Shown: piece after piece, positions 20,544 through 29,765 of the stretch
How positions within the stretch are numbered: position 1 is the first letter of the stretch
Layout of the letters: each line of letters begins with the position of its first letter
DNA from: a virus
Reading direction: 5' to 3' (one strand)
DNA: 39,900 nt
Virus record (IMG/VR): IMGVR_UViG_3300021440_000061
Location: 1-39,900 of that record
Program-made: the position numbers and the translations under genes
Notes under the pieces: model-generated
The model's input: only the letters and a program-made list of their open reading frames with translations
Told to the model about the DNA's origin: nothing
Databases searched by the model: none

Positions 20544-21026
20544 TCAGCGCTGCGCCTCGCCCGCCCAGCGCTGCAGGCCAATCAATTGCTGCCTTTGCTG
20601 CTCGCACTGCTCGACGAGGGTGACGAGATTATCTGCCGCAACCTCTCGATGTAGCTCGTCGATCCCGGTGGCTGCATCAGTTCTGCCGGCGGCATTGGGT
20701 GCGGCTGGCACGGGACTGCGATGACTCGCGGCTGTGAAGCGCACCCGCACAGCGCCAAGCTCAGCGCGCAGGCGGTCAGCATCGGTCTTAACTTGCTCGA
20801 GCTTTTCTGCGTATGCATGCGAGGTATCCCGGTTGAGTTGAGTTAGGCGGCCGATCTCGGAATCCGCCTTGCGCTGGTGAGCCGCAAGCGCCGCGGCATC
20901 CTCTGCCCTTACCTCAGCGCGACCACTCTCGACAGCGCTGCAATGCCACCAGGCGGCGCCTGAGATGATGATGAGCACGACGGCTGCCCGAGCGATCAAC
21001 GCCGGGCTGATGGATGGCAACATCAT
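20544..21026 (-). CDS. Rz-like inner-membrane spanin
   Basis: I choose the ATG at 21026 with AAAGG about seven bases upstream; the longer open frame to 21350 is an artefact over the neighbouring gene. The 160-residue product starts with one signal-anchor segment (IARAAVVLIIISGAAWWHC), followed by a long periplasmic helical domain (KADSEIGRLTQLNRDTSHAY and on), as in Rz/i-spanin. It carries Rz1 in another frame inside it (20818-20582). Spanins fuse the inner and outer membranes as the last step of lysis. Confidence 0.85.
   Translation of the reverse strand: MMLPSISPALIARAAVVLIIISGAAWWHCSAVESGRAEVRAEDAAALAAHQRKADSEIGRLTQLNRDTSHAYAEKLEQVKTDADRLRAELGAVRVRFTAASHRSPVPAAPNAAGRTDAATGIDELHREVAADNLVTLVEQCEQQRQQLIGLQRWAGEAQR
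20582..20818 (-). CDS. Rz1-like outer-membrane lipoprotein spanin, nested in Rz
   Basis: This 78-residue frame is contained within Rz in a shifted frame, the classic nested Rz1 layout. A short basic N-terminus leads to a lipoprotein signal (MLTACALSLALCGCASQ) with the lipidated Cys after LCG. The mature part is Pro/Ser-rich (PCQPHPMPPAELMQPPG), typical of Rz1. The start may be the ATG at 20818 or the internal one 12 residues later, nearer the signal. It would pair with Rz across the periplasm. Confidence 0.85.
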   Translation of the reverse strand: MHTQKSSSKLRPMLTACALSLALCGCASQPRVIAVPCQPHPMPPAELMQPPGSTSYIERLRQIISSPSSSSASSKGSN

Positions 21027-21070
21027 GAGCACCTTTCGTTTAGCTGGAATTTCGGTGCGAAAAGTTTCGC

Positions 21071-21373
21071 TTATTCCTGGAGCTTCTTCGGCAGCAGGCT
21101 CGGCAGCTTGGCGGCGAGCGACGAGCCCATGTACCCGCAGCAGAACGCGCCGAACGCCGTCAGCGACACAGGCATGCCGATCAGGGGCCCGAGCTCTGGC
21201 AGGATGTACGGCAGCGACGCCGTAGCGATCAGGGACGACGCCCAGGCCGGCGGGTCGAGCGCCACGAACTGCCAGGGCCAGACTTTGGCTACCGTGCGCC
21301 AGTGCACCCCGTAGCGCGAGAGGAAGTGCAGCGAGAAGCCGGCGGCGCACAGCAGCCAGAATGAAAGGACCAT
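21071..21373 (-). CDS. small membrane protein, holin candidate
   Basis: The ATG at 21373 has GGAGG five bases upstream and shares its A with the preceding TAA stop (TAATG). The 100-residue product has two to three hydrophobic segments (VLSFWLLCAAGFSLHFL; ASSLIATASLPYILPEL; LTAFGAFCCGYMGSSLA) and a basic tail (LPSLLPKKL). It lies between endolysin and spanins, the usual place of holins. Holin activity is inferred. Confidence 0.7.
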   Translation of the reverse strand: MVLSFWLLCAAGFSLHFLSRYGVHWRTVAKVWPWQFVALDPPAWASSLIATASLPYILPELGPLIGMPVSLTAFGAFCCGYMGSSLAAKLPSLLPKKLQE

Positions 21374-21504
21374 TACAACCTCCCTAGGACGAAACCCAGG
21401 CACCCCATCGAGGCGCACAGAGGGGCATACCAGACGATCCAGCTCGCGATCTCGATATGCTTTGCCGTGAGTACGAATCCTCGCTTGGTAGGCTCCAGTA
21501 TCAC
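21373..21504 (-). CDS. 43-aa small membrane protein (holin/antiholin candidate)
   Basis: GTG 21504, three bases after the endolysin stop, with GGAG about eight bases before it. The product has one membrane segment (ASWIVWYAPLCASMGCLGFV) after a short charged N-terminus. It is coupled to the following membrane protein by TAATG. Two adjacent small membrane proteins in a lysis cassette often form a holin/antiholin pair; which is which cannot be told. Confidence 0.55.
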   Translation of the reverse strand: MILEPTKRGFVLTAKHIEIASWIVWYAPLCASMGCLGFVLGRL

Positions 21505-21506
21505 GC

Positions 21507-22031
21507 CTACCGCTCCGAGAGCGCGCCGCGCTCGATGAATGACGCCACCCGACTCAGCCAGCCTGCGGCGAATTCCGCCTGCGACTGATCCGCGCGGATG
21601 ATCTCGCCATAGAGGCGCACCCGCGAGGCGCACAGCCGTCGATAGATAATGTCTTGGTTGCCGCGATTCACCGCGCGGTCAGTAGCGTCGCCGAATACGC
21701 CATCGGCGAGCGCCCCGGCCGCCGACTGCAGCATGCGGACAGCTCGGCTCGGTCCGTGATTCACCGCGCAATCGATGGCCAAGTCCTGCAGCTCTGGGCT
21801 GACGATCCGAGAGAGCCCCGGACGGATCGCGTAGACATAGCGGTAGATGTCGCGCGCTTCGACCTCGGTGAGCGCGTGTACATCGTCGGCGCCGACCGGC
21901 CGCCCGCGGTAGTCGGCCAGGGTCCGTTGCGTGATGCCGTAGCGCGTCGGCCCGCCGCGGTCGTTCGGCCGGTGAGTGTAGGTAGAGCCCTCGCGCACCA
22001 GAATCGCGTCGATGATGTGGTCTAGGCTCAT
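21507..22031 (-). CDS. GH108 endolysin (muramidase)
   Basis: The ATG at 22031 overlaps the preceding TGA (ATGA). The 174-residue product matches glycoside hydrolase family 108: catalytic Glu in 'AILVREGSTYTHRPNDRGG', then 'PTRYGITQRTLADY', and the C-terminal peptidoglycan-binding-like region 'GVFGDATDRAVN'. Family members such as Salmonella ZliS are lytic muramidases used by phages to degrade peptidoglycan. There is no signal peptide, so it is holin-dependent. Domain assignment is confident. Confidence 0.9.
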   Translation of the reverse strand: MSLDHIIDAILVREGSTYTHRPNDRGGPTRYGITQRTLADYRGRPVGADDVHALTEVEARDIYRYVYAIRPGLSRIVSPELQDLAIDCAVNHGPSRAVRMLQSAAGALADGVFGDATDRAVNRGNQDIIYRRLCASRVRLYGEIIRADQSQAEFAAGWLSRVASFIERGALSER

Positions 22032-22555
22032 TGCGCCGGCCTCGCGGGGCACGGCACCGCTGCCGGCGGCAGCCGGCCAGTCCGGGTGCGGTACGCCTCA
22101 ATCAATTCGTCGAGCTCGAGCCTGAGACTTTGGTACTCGCCGGCACAGAGATCCTTTTGCAGCCCACTGATTCGGATGCGCATCAGCACCGCCGAATCTC
22201 CCTCGAGCGCCGCTAGCCGAGCCTCAGCCTTGCGCATGTCCTCTGCAGAGGCCGTGAGCGGCGTCCACAGAAAGGGATTCGCATGCCACTCCACCGAGCC
22301 CGCGATATACAGCGGCAGCACGATCAGGCACACCGTGCAGCCCATCAGCAGACTCGCGCCCGGCCTAAACCGCTCTGGGATCATGGCCAAGAACGCCTTG
22401 CGCCAAGCTCCGCGCTGCGCCCAGTCGGTCGGTTCCTGCTCGCGTTTGCTGTACTCATGATTGTATCGACCGTCATCGCGACTGCGATCGTCAGATGCGT
22501 AGTAGTCACGCGGGGGGCGGTTGTCTCTGATGGGGCGCGTTATCGGTCCGGTCAT
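22028..22555 (-). CDS. membrane protein of the lysis cassette, hypothetical
   Basis: ATGA-coupled to the SGNH gene before and the endolysin after. The 175-residue product has a charged, Arg/Asp/Tyr-rich cytoplasmic N-terminus (RDNRPPRDYYASDDRSRDDG), one membrane segment (LLMGCTVCLIVLPLYIAG) and a helical exterior part (DMRKAEARLAALEGD). This resembles phage-encoded lysis or superinfection-related membrane proteins but matches no family I know. Confidence 0.6.
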   Translation of the reverse strand: MTGPITRPIRDNRPPRDYYASDDRSRDDGRYNHEYSKREQEPTDWAQRGAWRKAFLAMIPERFRPGASLLMGCTVCLIVLPLYIAGSVEWHANPFLWTPLTASAEDMRKAEARLAALEGDSAVLMRIRISGLQKDLCAGEYQSLRLELDELIEAYRTRTGRLPPAAVPCPARPAQ

Positions 22556-23115
22556 TGACTCAACCTCTGCGCAAGAGCCCAGTTCGGGCAGGCATCTATG
22601 AGTGGCTCCAGCACGCTTCGCATGGCGGCGACGCCGGCAGCGTTCGGATGCACCCCGTCGAACTGATACTCCGGGTGTCCGATAAATAGCCGGTGATAGT
22701 CGGCGATGGGATAGCGCTCCTCGTACGCGAAGGCGAGCACCTTGCGGTCCCATTCATGGAATGACTCAGCACCAGGGCAAAGGAATCCAGTGCACGGCGG
22801 CAGCGTCGCAAGGATGACGCACGATCCGGCGGCCCGAGCTGTGCGTGCCATTGCTTGCAGATCCTCGATCGAGTCACGGCCCTGAATCAGGTCGTTCGTT
22901 CCGCCAAGGATCGCGACTGCGAATGGCACAGAATCGAGCGCAGGCTGCAGCTGCTCATTGAGGATCTCAGTCGTGGTCTTGCTCGGTACCGCGAGGTTGA
23001 TCTCACCAGCGTCAGCGCCCAAGAAGACGGTGATGCTATCGCCGATGAGAGCTGCTTTCGTGCAGCCATGCAGACACATCAGAATCGCCAGCAATGCCAA
23101 GAAGCGCGAGATCAT
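22552..23115 (-). CDS. SGNH/GDSL hydrolase lipoprotein
   Basis: A 187-residue protein with the SGNH catalytic blocks: block I GDSITVFLG with the nucleophilic Ser, block III 'ILGGTNDLI' with the oxyanion Asn, and block V 'DGVHPNAAG' with the catalytic Asp/His. The N-terminus (MISRFLALLAILMCLHGC) is a lipoprotein-type signal with a Cys at its end. Such esterases deacylate host-envelope polysaccharides or act on lipids; on phages they are usually tail-associated depolymerising enzymes. An outer-membrane-anchored version, made late with the lysis genes, could modify O-antigen or prevent phage re-adsorption (inference). Confidence 0.8.
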   Translation of the reverse strand: MISRFLALLAILMCLHGCTKAALIGDSITVFLGADAGEINLAVPSKTTTEILNEQLQPALDSVPFAVAILGGTNDLIQGRDSIEDLQAMARTARAAGSCVILATLPPCTGFLCPGAESFHEWDRKVLAFAYEERYPIADYHRLFIGHPEYQFDGVHPNAAGVAAMRSVLEPLIDACPNWALAQRLSQ

Positions 23116-23639
23116 TTGCGCACCCTCGCTTGATTGATTATTGCGCGCTGCTCGGCAATCTGCGCATCGATTTCGGCAAGCCTGGTTGTGGCTGCGGTTC
23201 CTTCGGCCGTTCCCTGTAGTAGCACCGCCTCGCGCACTGCGCGGAACTGAGATCGCTCGAGCACATCGATACTTGCGCGCGCCTTTGCTTCCGCTGATTC
23301 TTTGGCGACGACATCAGGCTTTTTCACCCAGCGTCGCACCCGATTTCCTTTCTCGTCCTCGCTCACCCACTCGTAATCATCGCCGGGAGACGGCGGCTGG
23401 TAGTCGATCACATCTGGTTTTTTAGCTTCTTTACTTTTTCCATTTGGCAATGCCCCAAGCTGCACAGGATCTTGTTGCAGATCGACGGTGGATAGGTCGA
23501 CGCGCTGGGATAGGGGATCAAAAACACCTTCAATCGCCCCATTTTCTCCTTTGTTCACATGCACAATGGAATCCGATCCACCAATCACTACTCCAGTGAA
23601 TTTCCCCGTGCTCATGTCGTAGAGCGAATACGACTTCAT
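23112..23639 (-). CDS. tail-fibre-linked hypothetical protein
   Basis: The ATG at 23639 overlaps the stop of the large tail protein (ATGA). The 175-residue product begins with a beta-rich part (YSLYDMSTGKFTGVVIGGSD), then 'GDDYEWVSEDEKGNRVRRW', then a long helix (EAKARASIDVLERSQFRAVR). This two-part organisation is typical of tail-fibre assembly or attachment proteins encoded directly after the fibre. A chaperone or connector role is inferred. Confidence 0.6.
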   Translation of the reverse strand: MKSYSLYDMSTGKFTGVVIGGSDSIVHVNKGENGAIEGVFDPLSQRVDLSTVDLQQDPVQLGALPNGKSKEAKKPDVIDYQPPSPGDDYEWVSEDEKGNRVRRWVKKPDVVAKESAEAKARASIDVLERSQFRAVREAVLLQGTAEGTAATTRLAEIDAQIAEQRAIINQARVRK

Positions 23640-26600
23640 TTCTTTATGACCTCTGCGCGCAAGTGCCCCTCGCTGAATCCACAACCGGCACTGCCGCTTA
23701 TCGTTTGGTAAAAGACTCGCGCGCTGATCGACGTGGAGCCGGCTGGCACGATGCCAGTTAGGCTTCTGGTAACGTACTGAGTCGAATTGGTTACGTCGAA
23801 ATACTCGCTACTTATTGTTGTAGCGTCGTAAGTGATATCTACAAAAATTCTAGTGGTCTCCCCGGATCCTGCAACTGACTTTCCCGTCACTGTGACAGTG
23901 ACAGTCGAGTCATATGACATGCTCGGAATCGTCAAAGAGTAAGAACTTGAAGCAGCACCGGAAAACGAGATCCCAGAAGCGAAGGCAACTGCAGTTGCCG
24001 CCTCGTTAGATATCTCAGCTGTGTTGACTTGAAACTCCTCGAAAATGTTGCCGTAGCCAAAACGGATAGAATTTATGCTGTTCCCATCGAGAAAAAATGA
24101 GCTGTCCATGTACCGCACGGCAGCGCTAACAGACACCACGCGAACCAAAGACCGATCAAGCAAGTACGCTACGAACGTATCTGTCCACAGAATTGATAGC
24201 TCAGTAGATGTATCCCAGCTGCCGAAAGCGCCGACAAATGAGCCGCCCTCGTAAATGTTTGCCGTACCATCATCGGCTAGATTCCACGAGTAATCGATCC
24301 CTGTATAGTTGCTGTCAGTTGTCGGGTCTGTGTTGATTCCGACGACCACGCCATCATTGCCAGTTCCTGCGAGCGCAGAAGGCCCGCCCTTGAACTGCAA
24401 GTGACCAGTCACGTAGCCATCTACGCTGTAGACGCTGGAGTTGAACCCGCTCGTTCCGCCGATCTTCGATGCGCTGACATCGCTTGCGAAGCAACTTCCG
24501 CCCGTGAGGAACTTTGCAGATGCTGGCGCTCCCGAAACGCCAGCTGTGGAGCTGACCGGATACCACGATGAAAATATCTTCCCCGAAGATGCCGAGAGGT
24601 TGACCGTCCGCGCCCAGTAGTACTTCGTCACGCTGGGCGTGTAGCGATCCAAGAATTGGGATGCAGCGCCCTCAAACTCAAGCACCGCAGTCGTTCGGTC
24701 GTTGGTCTGCGATCCGTAGACCTGTATCAAATTGACGATCGTGCTCGTCGGGACGGTCATCGATACATTCACGCCGCCTACTCGGCTGGTCGTTGTCAAC
24801 GCAGTGATCGGCGGCGGCTGGCTCTCCAGATCGTTGCTGGCCGTCTCAGTCGCTGCGATGTATTGGATGCGAAGCGCCGAAAGTGTCATATCGAGAGCAG
24901 TGGTATACGGCTGCTCCGGAGCGCCGCGCCATCCGCCGACTGGCTCTCTCTCGGTCGGATAGCGGTTGATGTTATCTACGGTATTTACGCCAGGCCGCGG
25001 GATGATGTTGTTGCGCTGGACGCCGAGCGGCGAGCCCTGCAGCGTGGTCGTTCCGGACCTCGCGACAAACTTGGTGCTGAGGTCAGGCAGAGATAGCCCT
25101 GAACCATCCAGGAAGATGTAGCACGCGCCAGGCATGCCGGCAGCGCCGCTGCCGGGGTAGTGGCTGTGAGCGATGCCGAGCACCGTATAGGTCGTGCTTG
25201 CCGGTGAGCTGCCGTTCGCTCCAGACAGATCGATTAGCGACGACAGGCCCACTGCCATGCCGCGGCAGATGATGATCAGGCCAGCGCCGCCGTTGCCACC
25301 AGCGCCGCCACGGTGGCCTGCAGCGACCGTGTCGCCAGCGCTGCCGCCTCTGCCCCCAGGTCCGCCGCCAGTACCGGCCACGTCGGTGAAAAATCCCGTG
25401 AGCGACCCGCCTACCACCGCGGGCGCTACGACAGGCGCACTACTCTGCGTGCCGAATGTCATCCGCGCGGGTCGGGTGTGCACGTACGGCGTTACGAGGC
25501 CGTTTGGCGGACGGTAGTCGACGCCGTCGCTGCCGATAGTCGAGCCAATGAATCCCGGTGTCCCGAGGATCTGGTTGACGCGCGGCTGAAATGCCGCGAA
25601 ATCCGTTGTGGTGCCCGTCAGCCCGCCGACCACCAGCGTGATCGCCTGCCCGGTGTCGGCGACGCCAGCCTTGCCCCTGCCTACGCCATCGATCGTGCCA
25701 TTGACGGTGAGGAAGCCTTTCACGCGCAGCTGAACCGTGCCATTGATAGTCACGGTCACGCCGCTGTTGATGGTCAAGTCGCCGTTGTGGCGATAGATGC
25801 CGTCCGGCAGATTGCAATTGCTGACGATGGTATTGCCGCTCAGCGCCGCACCGATCTGCGTGGCCAGGCTCGTTCCGCCGGATGTGTAGTAGGCATCCGG
25901 CAGCGCCGTCGATGCGCTAGTCGGCGACTGGATGGACGATGTCGCCGTGGAGCCGAAAAGGTCGAGAGTCACGCGGCCAGTGCGCTGGTTGATCGAGACC
26001 GATTGCACCTCAAATGCGCGATCGATCGATGTGCCGGTCTTCGTGAAATCCCGCACGCTCGCGTACTGCACGCGCACCACGTCGCCGATCTCGATGGCGT
26101 TGAGCGATGGCAAACACTCGACCGTCATGCGCAGCGGCGGCCCGGCGTAGCGATCCCGCACAGAGTCCAAGCGCTGAAAGATGATGCCGTCAGTATGTCG
26201 GCTGCCGACGAGCCCGCGGAAGTTGAGCTCCAGCGTTGGCGCTCGCCCGTGGCGATTTACAGAGGTCGAATCGATGAACGCGGTGCGCCGCCGGTAGGTC
26301 TTGCCGTCGTATGACCAATTGACAATGAACGCGTTATGCAGCGAATCGAAGTCGTGCACGAGGTCGCCGATCTGCGTCGAGTTGCTCTCGCTCAGGATCA
26401 CCACGCCAGGCGACGTTGCGGTGATGCTGTTCATCCGGCGCAGCGACAGCCTGCCATCGCTTGTCACAGGAGAGTAAACGCCGCTAAGCAAATACAGCTC
26501 TTTCTCTATGAAGCGCTTTCCGTCCTGCTTGGTGATTCCATCGAAGCGAACGATAAAGCCCTTGGAGTCGTCAGTGGGATCCCATAAATCGGTGCCGATC

Positions 26601-27487
26601 GCAGCGAAGCCCGCAAGGTCGATGAGGGAAGTATCGATGCCGAGGTGCCAATGGCTCGGAAGCACCGTGGTGCCTGCGTAGTTCTTGCCCGTCAGGAGCG
26701 TGTACGCCAGGTACACCGATGGCAGCTCTAGATAGATGTACTCGCTGACCTTCTCGCGCCGGTCGGAGGCAACGAGCGGATCCACGGTGTATGCCGCGGC
26801 AATCGTGCCGAGTGCGCCGCGCGTGCAGCCGGTTACCTGATTCGATCCGGTATTGATGACGGTGTAGCGGATGACCTCATCCTTGATCTTGATGTAACCG
26901 ACCGTGCTGCTTGGCGCGTCGCTGTAGCTGGTTCCATGTGGAACCATGGCCAGGCCGGTGACGGATGCCAGCGTGATAGTTGTGTCTGTGGCCGAAATTG
27001 TGGCCGCTAGCGTCGTTTGGATGACGTCGAAGATGTCTTTCTTCAAGGTGCGCTGGATGTCGCTGCAGCTGACCTCGTAGGCTCCCTTGCGGTAGATGGC
27101 CGATGTAACCATCTGCGTGCCGATCAGGACGAAGTCGCTGAACGCCAGCGTAGAGTATCCAACGTAGAAACGCACGGTACGGCCGCGCAAGCCCTGCAGA
27201 TTGCTGAGAAGCTGATCGCGCACGGCATCGGTAAATGCCGAGGCAAGGTCTGCAATGGAGAAGGACGCGCTACCGATCTCGCTGGATCCCTCGTCCGGGT
27301 TGATGCTCTGCCCGTTGACCGTGGGCTGCATCAGCGCGCCATCGATCACCGTGCCAGGCACCCCACTGATTCCGGTGTGGCTCGTGATGTAAAGCGACGC
27401 AACGTCGTAAACGATGTTGACGACGAAGCGAGGCTCCTTCTCCGTCGCCGTGTTGTCGCGAGCGAAGAGAGCCGGATCTGTGCGCAT
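23636..27487 (-). CDS. large tail tip / host-specificity protein
   Basis: A 1283-residue protein. The N-terminal ~530 residues look like a tail hub (baseplate) domain, e.g. VRFYVGYSTLAFSDFVLIGT and EIGDVVRVQYASVRDF. After a linker comes a region with repeated valine/threonine strands (right-handed beta-helix-like, TINSGVTVTINGTVQLRV), then a glycine-rich segment around nucleotides 25265-25375 (GGRGGSAGDTVAAGHRGGAG), then fibronectin-like and other beta domains to the C-terminus. This order (hub, beta-helix, Gly-rich, Fn3) fits a J-like central tail-tip/receptor-binding protein. Receptor specificity is inferred from position and size. Confidence 0.75.
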   Translation of the reverse strand: MRTDPALFARDNTATEKEPRFVVNIVYDVASLYITSHTGISGVPGTVIDGALMQPTVNGQSINPDEGSSEIGSASFSIADLASAFTDAVRDQLLSNLQGLRGRTVRFYVGYSTLAFSDFVLIGTQMVTSAIYRKGAYEVSCSDIQRTLKKDIFDVIQTTLAATISATDTTITLASVTGLAMVPHGTSYSDAPSSTVGYIKIKDEVIRYTVINTGSNQVTGCTRGALGTIAAAYTVDPLVASDRREKVSEYIYLELPSVYLAYTLLTGKNYAGTTVLPSHWHLGIDTSLIDLAGFAAIGTDLWDPTDDSKGFIVRFDGITKQDGKRFIEKELYLLSGVYSPVTSDGRLSLRRMNSITATSPGVVILSESNSTQIGDLVHDFDSLHNAFIVNWSYDGKTYRRRTAFIDSTSVNRHGRAPTLELNFRGLVGSRHTDGIIFQRLDSVRDRYAGPPLRMTVECLPSLNAIEIGDVVRVQYASVRDFTKTGTSIDRAFEVQSVSINQRTGRVTLDLFGSTATSSIQSPTSASTALPDAYYTSGGTSLATQIGAALSGNTIVSNCNLPDGIYRHNGDLTINSGVTVTINGTVQLRVKGFLTVNGTIDGVGRGKAGVADTGQAITLVVGGLTGTTTDFAAFQPRVNQILGTPGFIGSTIGSDGVDYRPPNGLVTPYVHTRPARMTFGTQSSAPVVAPAVVGGSLTGFFTDVAGTGGGPGGRGGSAGDTVAAGHRGGAGGNGGAGLIIICRGMAVGLSSLIDLSGANGSSPASTTYTVLGIAHSHYPGSGAAGMPGACYIFLDGSGLSLPDLSTKFVARSGTTTLQGSPLGVQRNNIIPRPGVNTVDNINRYPTEREPVGGWRGAPEQPYTTALDMTLSALRIQYIAATETASNDLESQPPPITALTTTSRVGGVNVSMTVPTSTIVNLIQVYGSQTNDRTTAVLEFEGAASQFLDRYTPSVTKYYWARTVNLSASSGKIFSSWYPVSSTAGVSGAPASAKFLTGGSCFASDVSASKIGGTSGFNSSVYSVDGYVTGHLQFKGGPSALAGTGNDGVVVGINTDPTTDSNYTGIDYSWNLADDGTANIYEGGSFVGAFGSWDTSTELSILWTDTFVAYLLDRSLVRVVSVSAAVRYMDSSFFLDGNSINSIRFGYGNIFEEFQVNTAEISNEAATAVAFASGISFSGAASSSYSLTIPSMSYDSTVTVTVTGKSVAGSGETTRIFVDITYDATTISSEYFDVTNSTQYVTRSLTGIVPAGSTSISARVFYQTISGSAGCGFSEGHLRAEVIKK

Positions 27488-27490
27488 GGG

Positions 27491-27913
27491 TTACGAGTAG
27501 AGGCGTCGAACGGTGAAAGTGATCGAGAAGAAGTCGTCCTGGCCGCCGGTTCCTATCTGCACGTCGCGATTCTCGCTGTAGCCGCCATCCTCGAGCACTG
27601 CCGTGAACGGGGAATCAGTCTTGCCGTTGTAGCCGTAGGGATCGCAGGTGAAAGACTGGCCGCCCTCGACCGAATCGAGAAACTCACGCAGCATGTCCAG
27701 CGAAAACCCGGAAAGCGGGAACGTGAGTACCGGATAGGTCCGCACAGCGCCGTACCTGAGAGTCTCGCGTGCCCCGCTGATGGATTCAGAGACCTCGACC
27801 AGCGGCCGGCGGGAAGGCGACGCGATGTCTTGGCACAAGATCTCGAGCGTGTAAACCATGCCGGCCGAGTGCCCGTTGACGAGCGAGCGAAGAGCGGTAT
27901 ATGTGACGATCAT
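27491..27913 (-). CDS. minor tail protein (tail-tip associated)
   Basis: A 140-residue beta-rich protein. The ATG shares a base with the tape-measure stop (TGATG at 27915-27911). It contains 'SGFSLDMLREFLDSVEGGQSF', then 'FFSITFTVRRLYS' at the end, a pattern I associate with DUF2460-like and distal-tail proteins placed between tape measure and hub. Probably part of the distal tail complex. Confidence 0.6.
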   Translation of the reverse strand: MIVTYTALRSLVNGHSAGMVYTLEILCQDIASPSRRPLVEVSESISGARETLRYGAVRTYPVLTFPLSGFSLDMLREFLDSVEGGQSFTCDPYGYNGKTDSPFTAVLEDGGYSENRDVQIGTGGQDDFFSITFTVRRLYS

Positions 27914-29727
27914 CAGGCCGCCATGAATTGCTGAGCTTGAGCGCTGCGCGGAGTGATCACGATCACGTCACGGTCGGTGGCCTCCCGAACGGCGTCCACG
28001 ATTAGCTGTTGCGTCTCCTCGGTGTTGAATACCGGGCCGCTGAAGACGACCTGCGTCACTGTTGGCTGCGCTTGTATCTGCTGGGCTGGCGGCTGGTTGA
28101 CTGGATTCGTTGGAGCCGTGCCGATGGTCACCCCGCTCCCACCAGCCGAGAAAGACTGGCCGCCGCCAACCCCAATATCTGGCGTGGAATTTAGCGAGGT
28201 GACTGCTTTGAAGCCCACCGCCGCCGTGCTCGCAGCAGCGATGATGTTCAGGGGATAGGGATAGTCGAGCGCTCGAGTGATACCAACATAGACGTTTCGG
28301 ATCGCTTCAGCGACCTGCACCGCCTTGCGGAATGCTGAGTGCTTCTTCTCGAAGCTCGCGAGTGTTGCGAAGTTCGCGATGATGTTGTCGGTGGCTTGCT
28401 CTCTGAGTATCGCTTCATTGCGCGCTTGCTCTTCAGACAGCCGATCCGAGAATTCCCTCACCTTCAACTCTGCATCTGCTCGCTTCTGCAGCTCGTCCTC
28501 TACAACCTTAGTCTTTTTTGCTTCGTTTGCAGCCAGGTTGTCGAAGCCCTGTTGGGCCATTTCGGAGATGATTTTATTTAGATCGAGCTGATCCTCGAAA
28601 AACTGCTCCCTTAGTGCTAGGTTCAGTTCCTTGTTCTTCTTGAGCGCCTCCGCCTGCGCCTTGGCCGAAGGGTCGCCGAAGGTTGCCTTGCTCGGATCGA
28701 CTAAGCCCGGAGCAATCGGAGCCTCGGCCTTTTGCTTGGCGATCTCCGCATCTATGTTGAATTTCTGGATCTTGTTGCTGAGGAAGTTCAGCAGGTTGTC
28801 CGTTACCCTGATTTTCTGTTGAGCTTCAGCTATGGCAATGTCGAATTCAGCATCAAGACCAGGAACGAATGTCGTTTCCTTTCGCTGCCGAAGCTGCGTC
28901 AGCTCTTGTATCAGGTTCCTGCGCCGCTTCACCTCGGTGTCGAATTGATCCGTAAGCGTTGACAGCTCTTTCTGCGAGTCCGTCTTTGGCGCCAGCAGTT
29001 CTTGCAGCTTCTTCGTTACGAATTCGATGCTGGGCGCAAGCTCTGAAGTAAAAATCAGCGCAAGGTTACTTGCGCGAGCCTTCAGCGCATCCACTCTATC
29101 GCCCGCCGCGTCCAGCGCGTTCGCCTGATCGGTCGTCAGGGTGATCCCGAGCCGCTGCGCCTCCTCACGAGCCGAGCGGATGCCCTTGGCTCCATCCTCA
29201 AACAGCGGCAGCAGGTTTGCCCCGCTCTTGCCGAATATCTCGATCGCCGCGCCTGCGCGCACGGCAGGGTCTTTAATCTGCGAAATTGCCTCGGCCAATA
29301 CCTCGAACTGCCGGTCGGGCTGCAGCTTCCGAAACTCTTGCAGGTTGATCCCAAGCGATGCGATTTTATCGCCGCCGCCGGCAAGCTCCTTTTGGAACTT
29401 CGAGAAGGCGTCCGAGAGGTCATCTGTGCCCACGCCGGCAAGCTTGGCGGCGAAGTTCAGTTCGCTGAATGCCTCGGCGGAAACACCAGCCTTTTTCGTC
29501 GCGTCGGCGATCGCCCCGCCAAGCTCCAGGCTGCTAGAGATCAGCGATTGCAGCTGCGAGGTGATCGCGGTGAAACTGACAGCGGCGAACAAGTTCCGCG
29601 CGATCTTGCCGACCGAGTCGAACTGCGCGCCGAGCCCATCGATGCTCGCATTGACCTTGCGCAGTTCCGCAGTGAAGCGGGCTGTTTCCGCTGCAAAATC
29701 TACCGTTACGGTACCGGCTGAGGCCAT
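27913..29727 (-). CDS. tail tape measure protein
   Basis: A 604-residue, mostly helical protein with a typical N-terminal tape-measure segment (ASAGTVTVDFAAETARFTAE) and 'ATKKAGVSAEAFSELNFAAK' followed by long coiled coils (RNLIQELTQLRQRKETTF). Near the C-terminus there is a hydrophobic part (LNIIAAASTAAVGFKAV) and a Gln/Pro-rich tail. It is the longest helical gene between the tail chaperones and the tip, as expected. A 604-residue tape implies a medium-length siphovirus tail. Confidence 0.85.
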   Translation of the reverse strand: MASAGTVTVDFAAETARFTAELRKVNASIDGLGAQFDSVGKIARNLFAAVSFTAITSQLQSLISSSLELGGAIADATKKAGVSAEAFSELNFAAKLAGVGTDDLSDAFSKFQKELAGGGDKIASLGINLQEFRKLQPDRQFEVLAEAISQIKDPAVRAGAAIEIFGKSGANLLPLFEDGAKGIRSAREEAQRLGITLTTDQANALDAAGDRVDALKARASNLALIFTSELAPSIEFVTKKLQELLAPKTDSQKELSTLTDQFDTEVKRRRNLIQELTQLRQRKETTFVPGLDAEFDIAIAEAQQKIRVTDNLLNFLSNKIQKFNIDAEIAKQKAEAPIAPGLVDPSKATFGDPSAKAQAEALKKNKELNLALREQFFEDQLDLNKIISEMAQQGFDNLAANEAKKTKVVEDELQKRADAELKVREFSDRLSEEQARNEAILREQATDNIIANFATLASFEKKHSAFRKAVQVAEAIRNVYVGITRALDYPYPLNIIAAASTAAVGFKAVTSLNSTPDIGVGGGQSFSAGGSGVTIGTAPTNPVNQPPAQQIQAQPTVTQVVFSGPVFNTEETQQLIVDAVREATDRDVIVITPRSAQAQQFMAA

Positions 29728-29765
29728 GTGCTAACCTATTTGTGAATTTTCCAGGGGATATGCAT

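Noticed and set aside
29701-29713. Palindrome TACCGTTACGGTA near the tape-measure start as an operator
   Set aside because: It lies within the coding sequence for GTVTV, is single, and is unrelated to the ATAGG-N5-CCTAT operators; probably chance.
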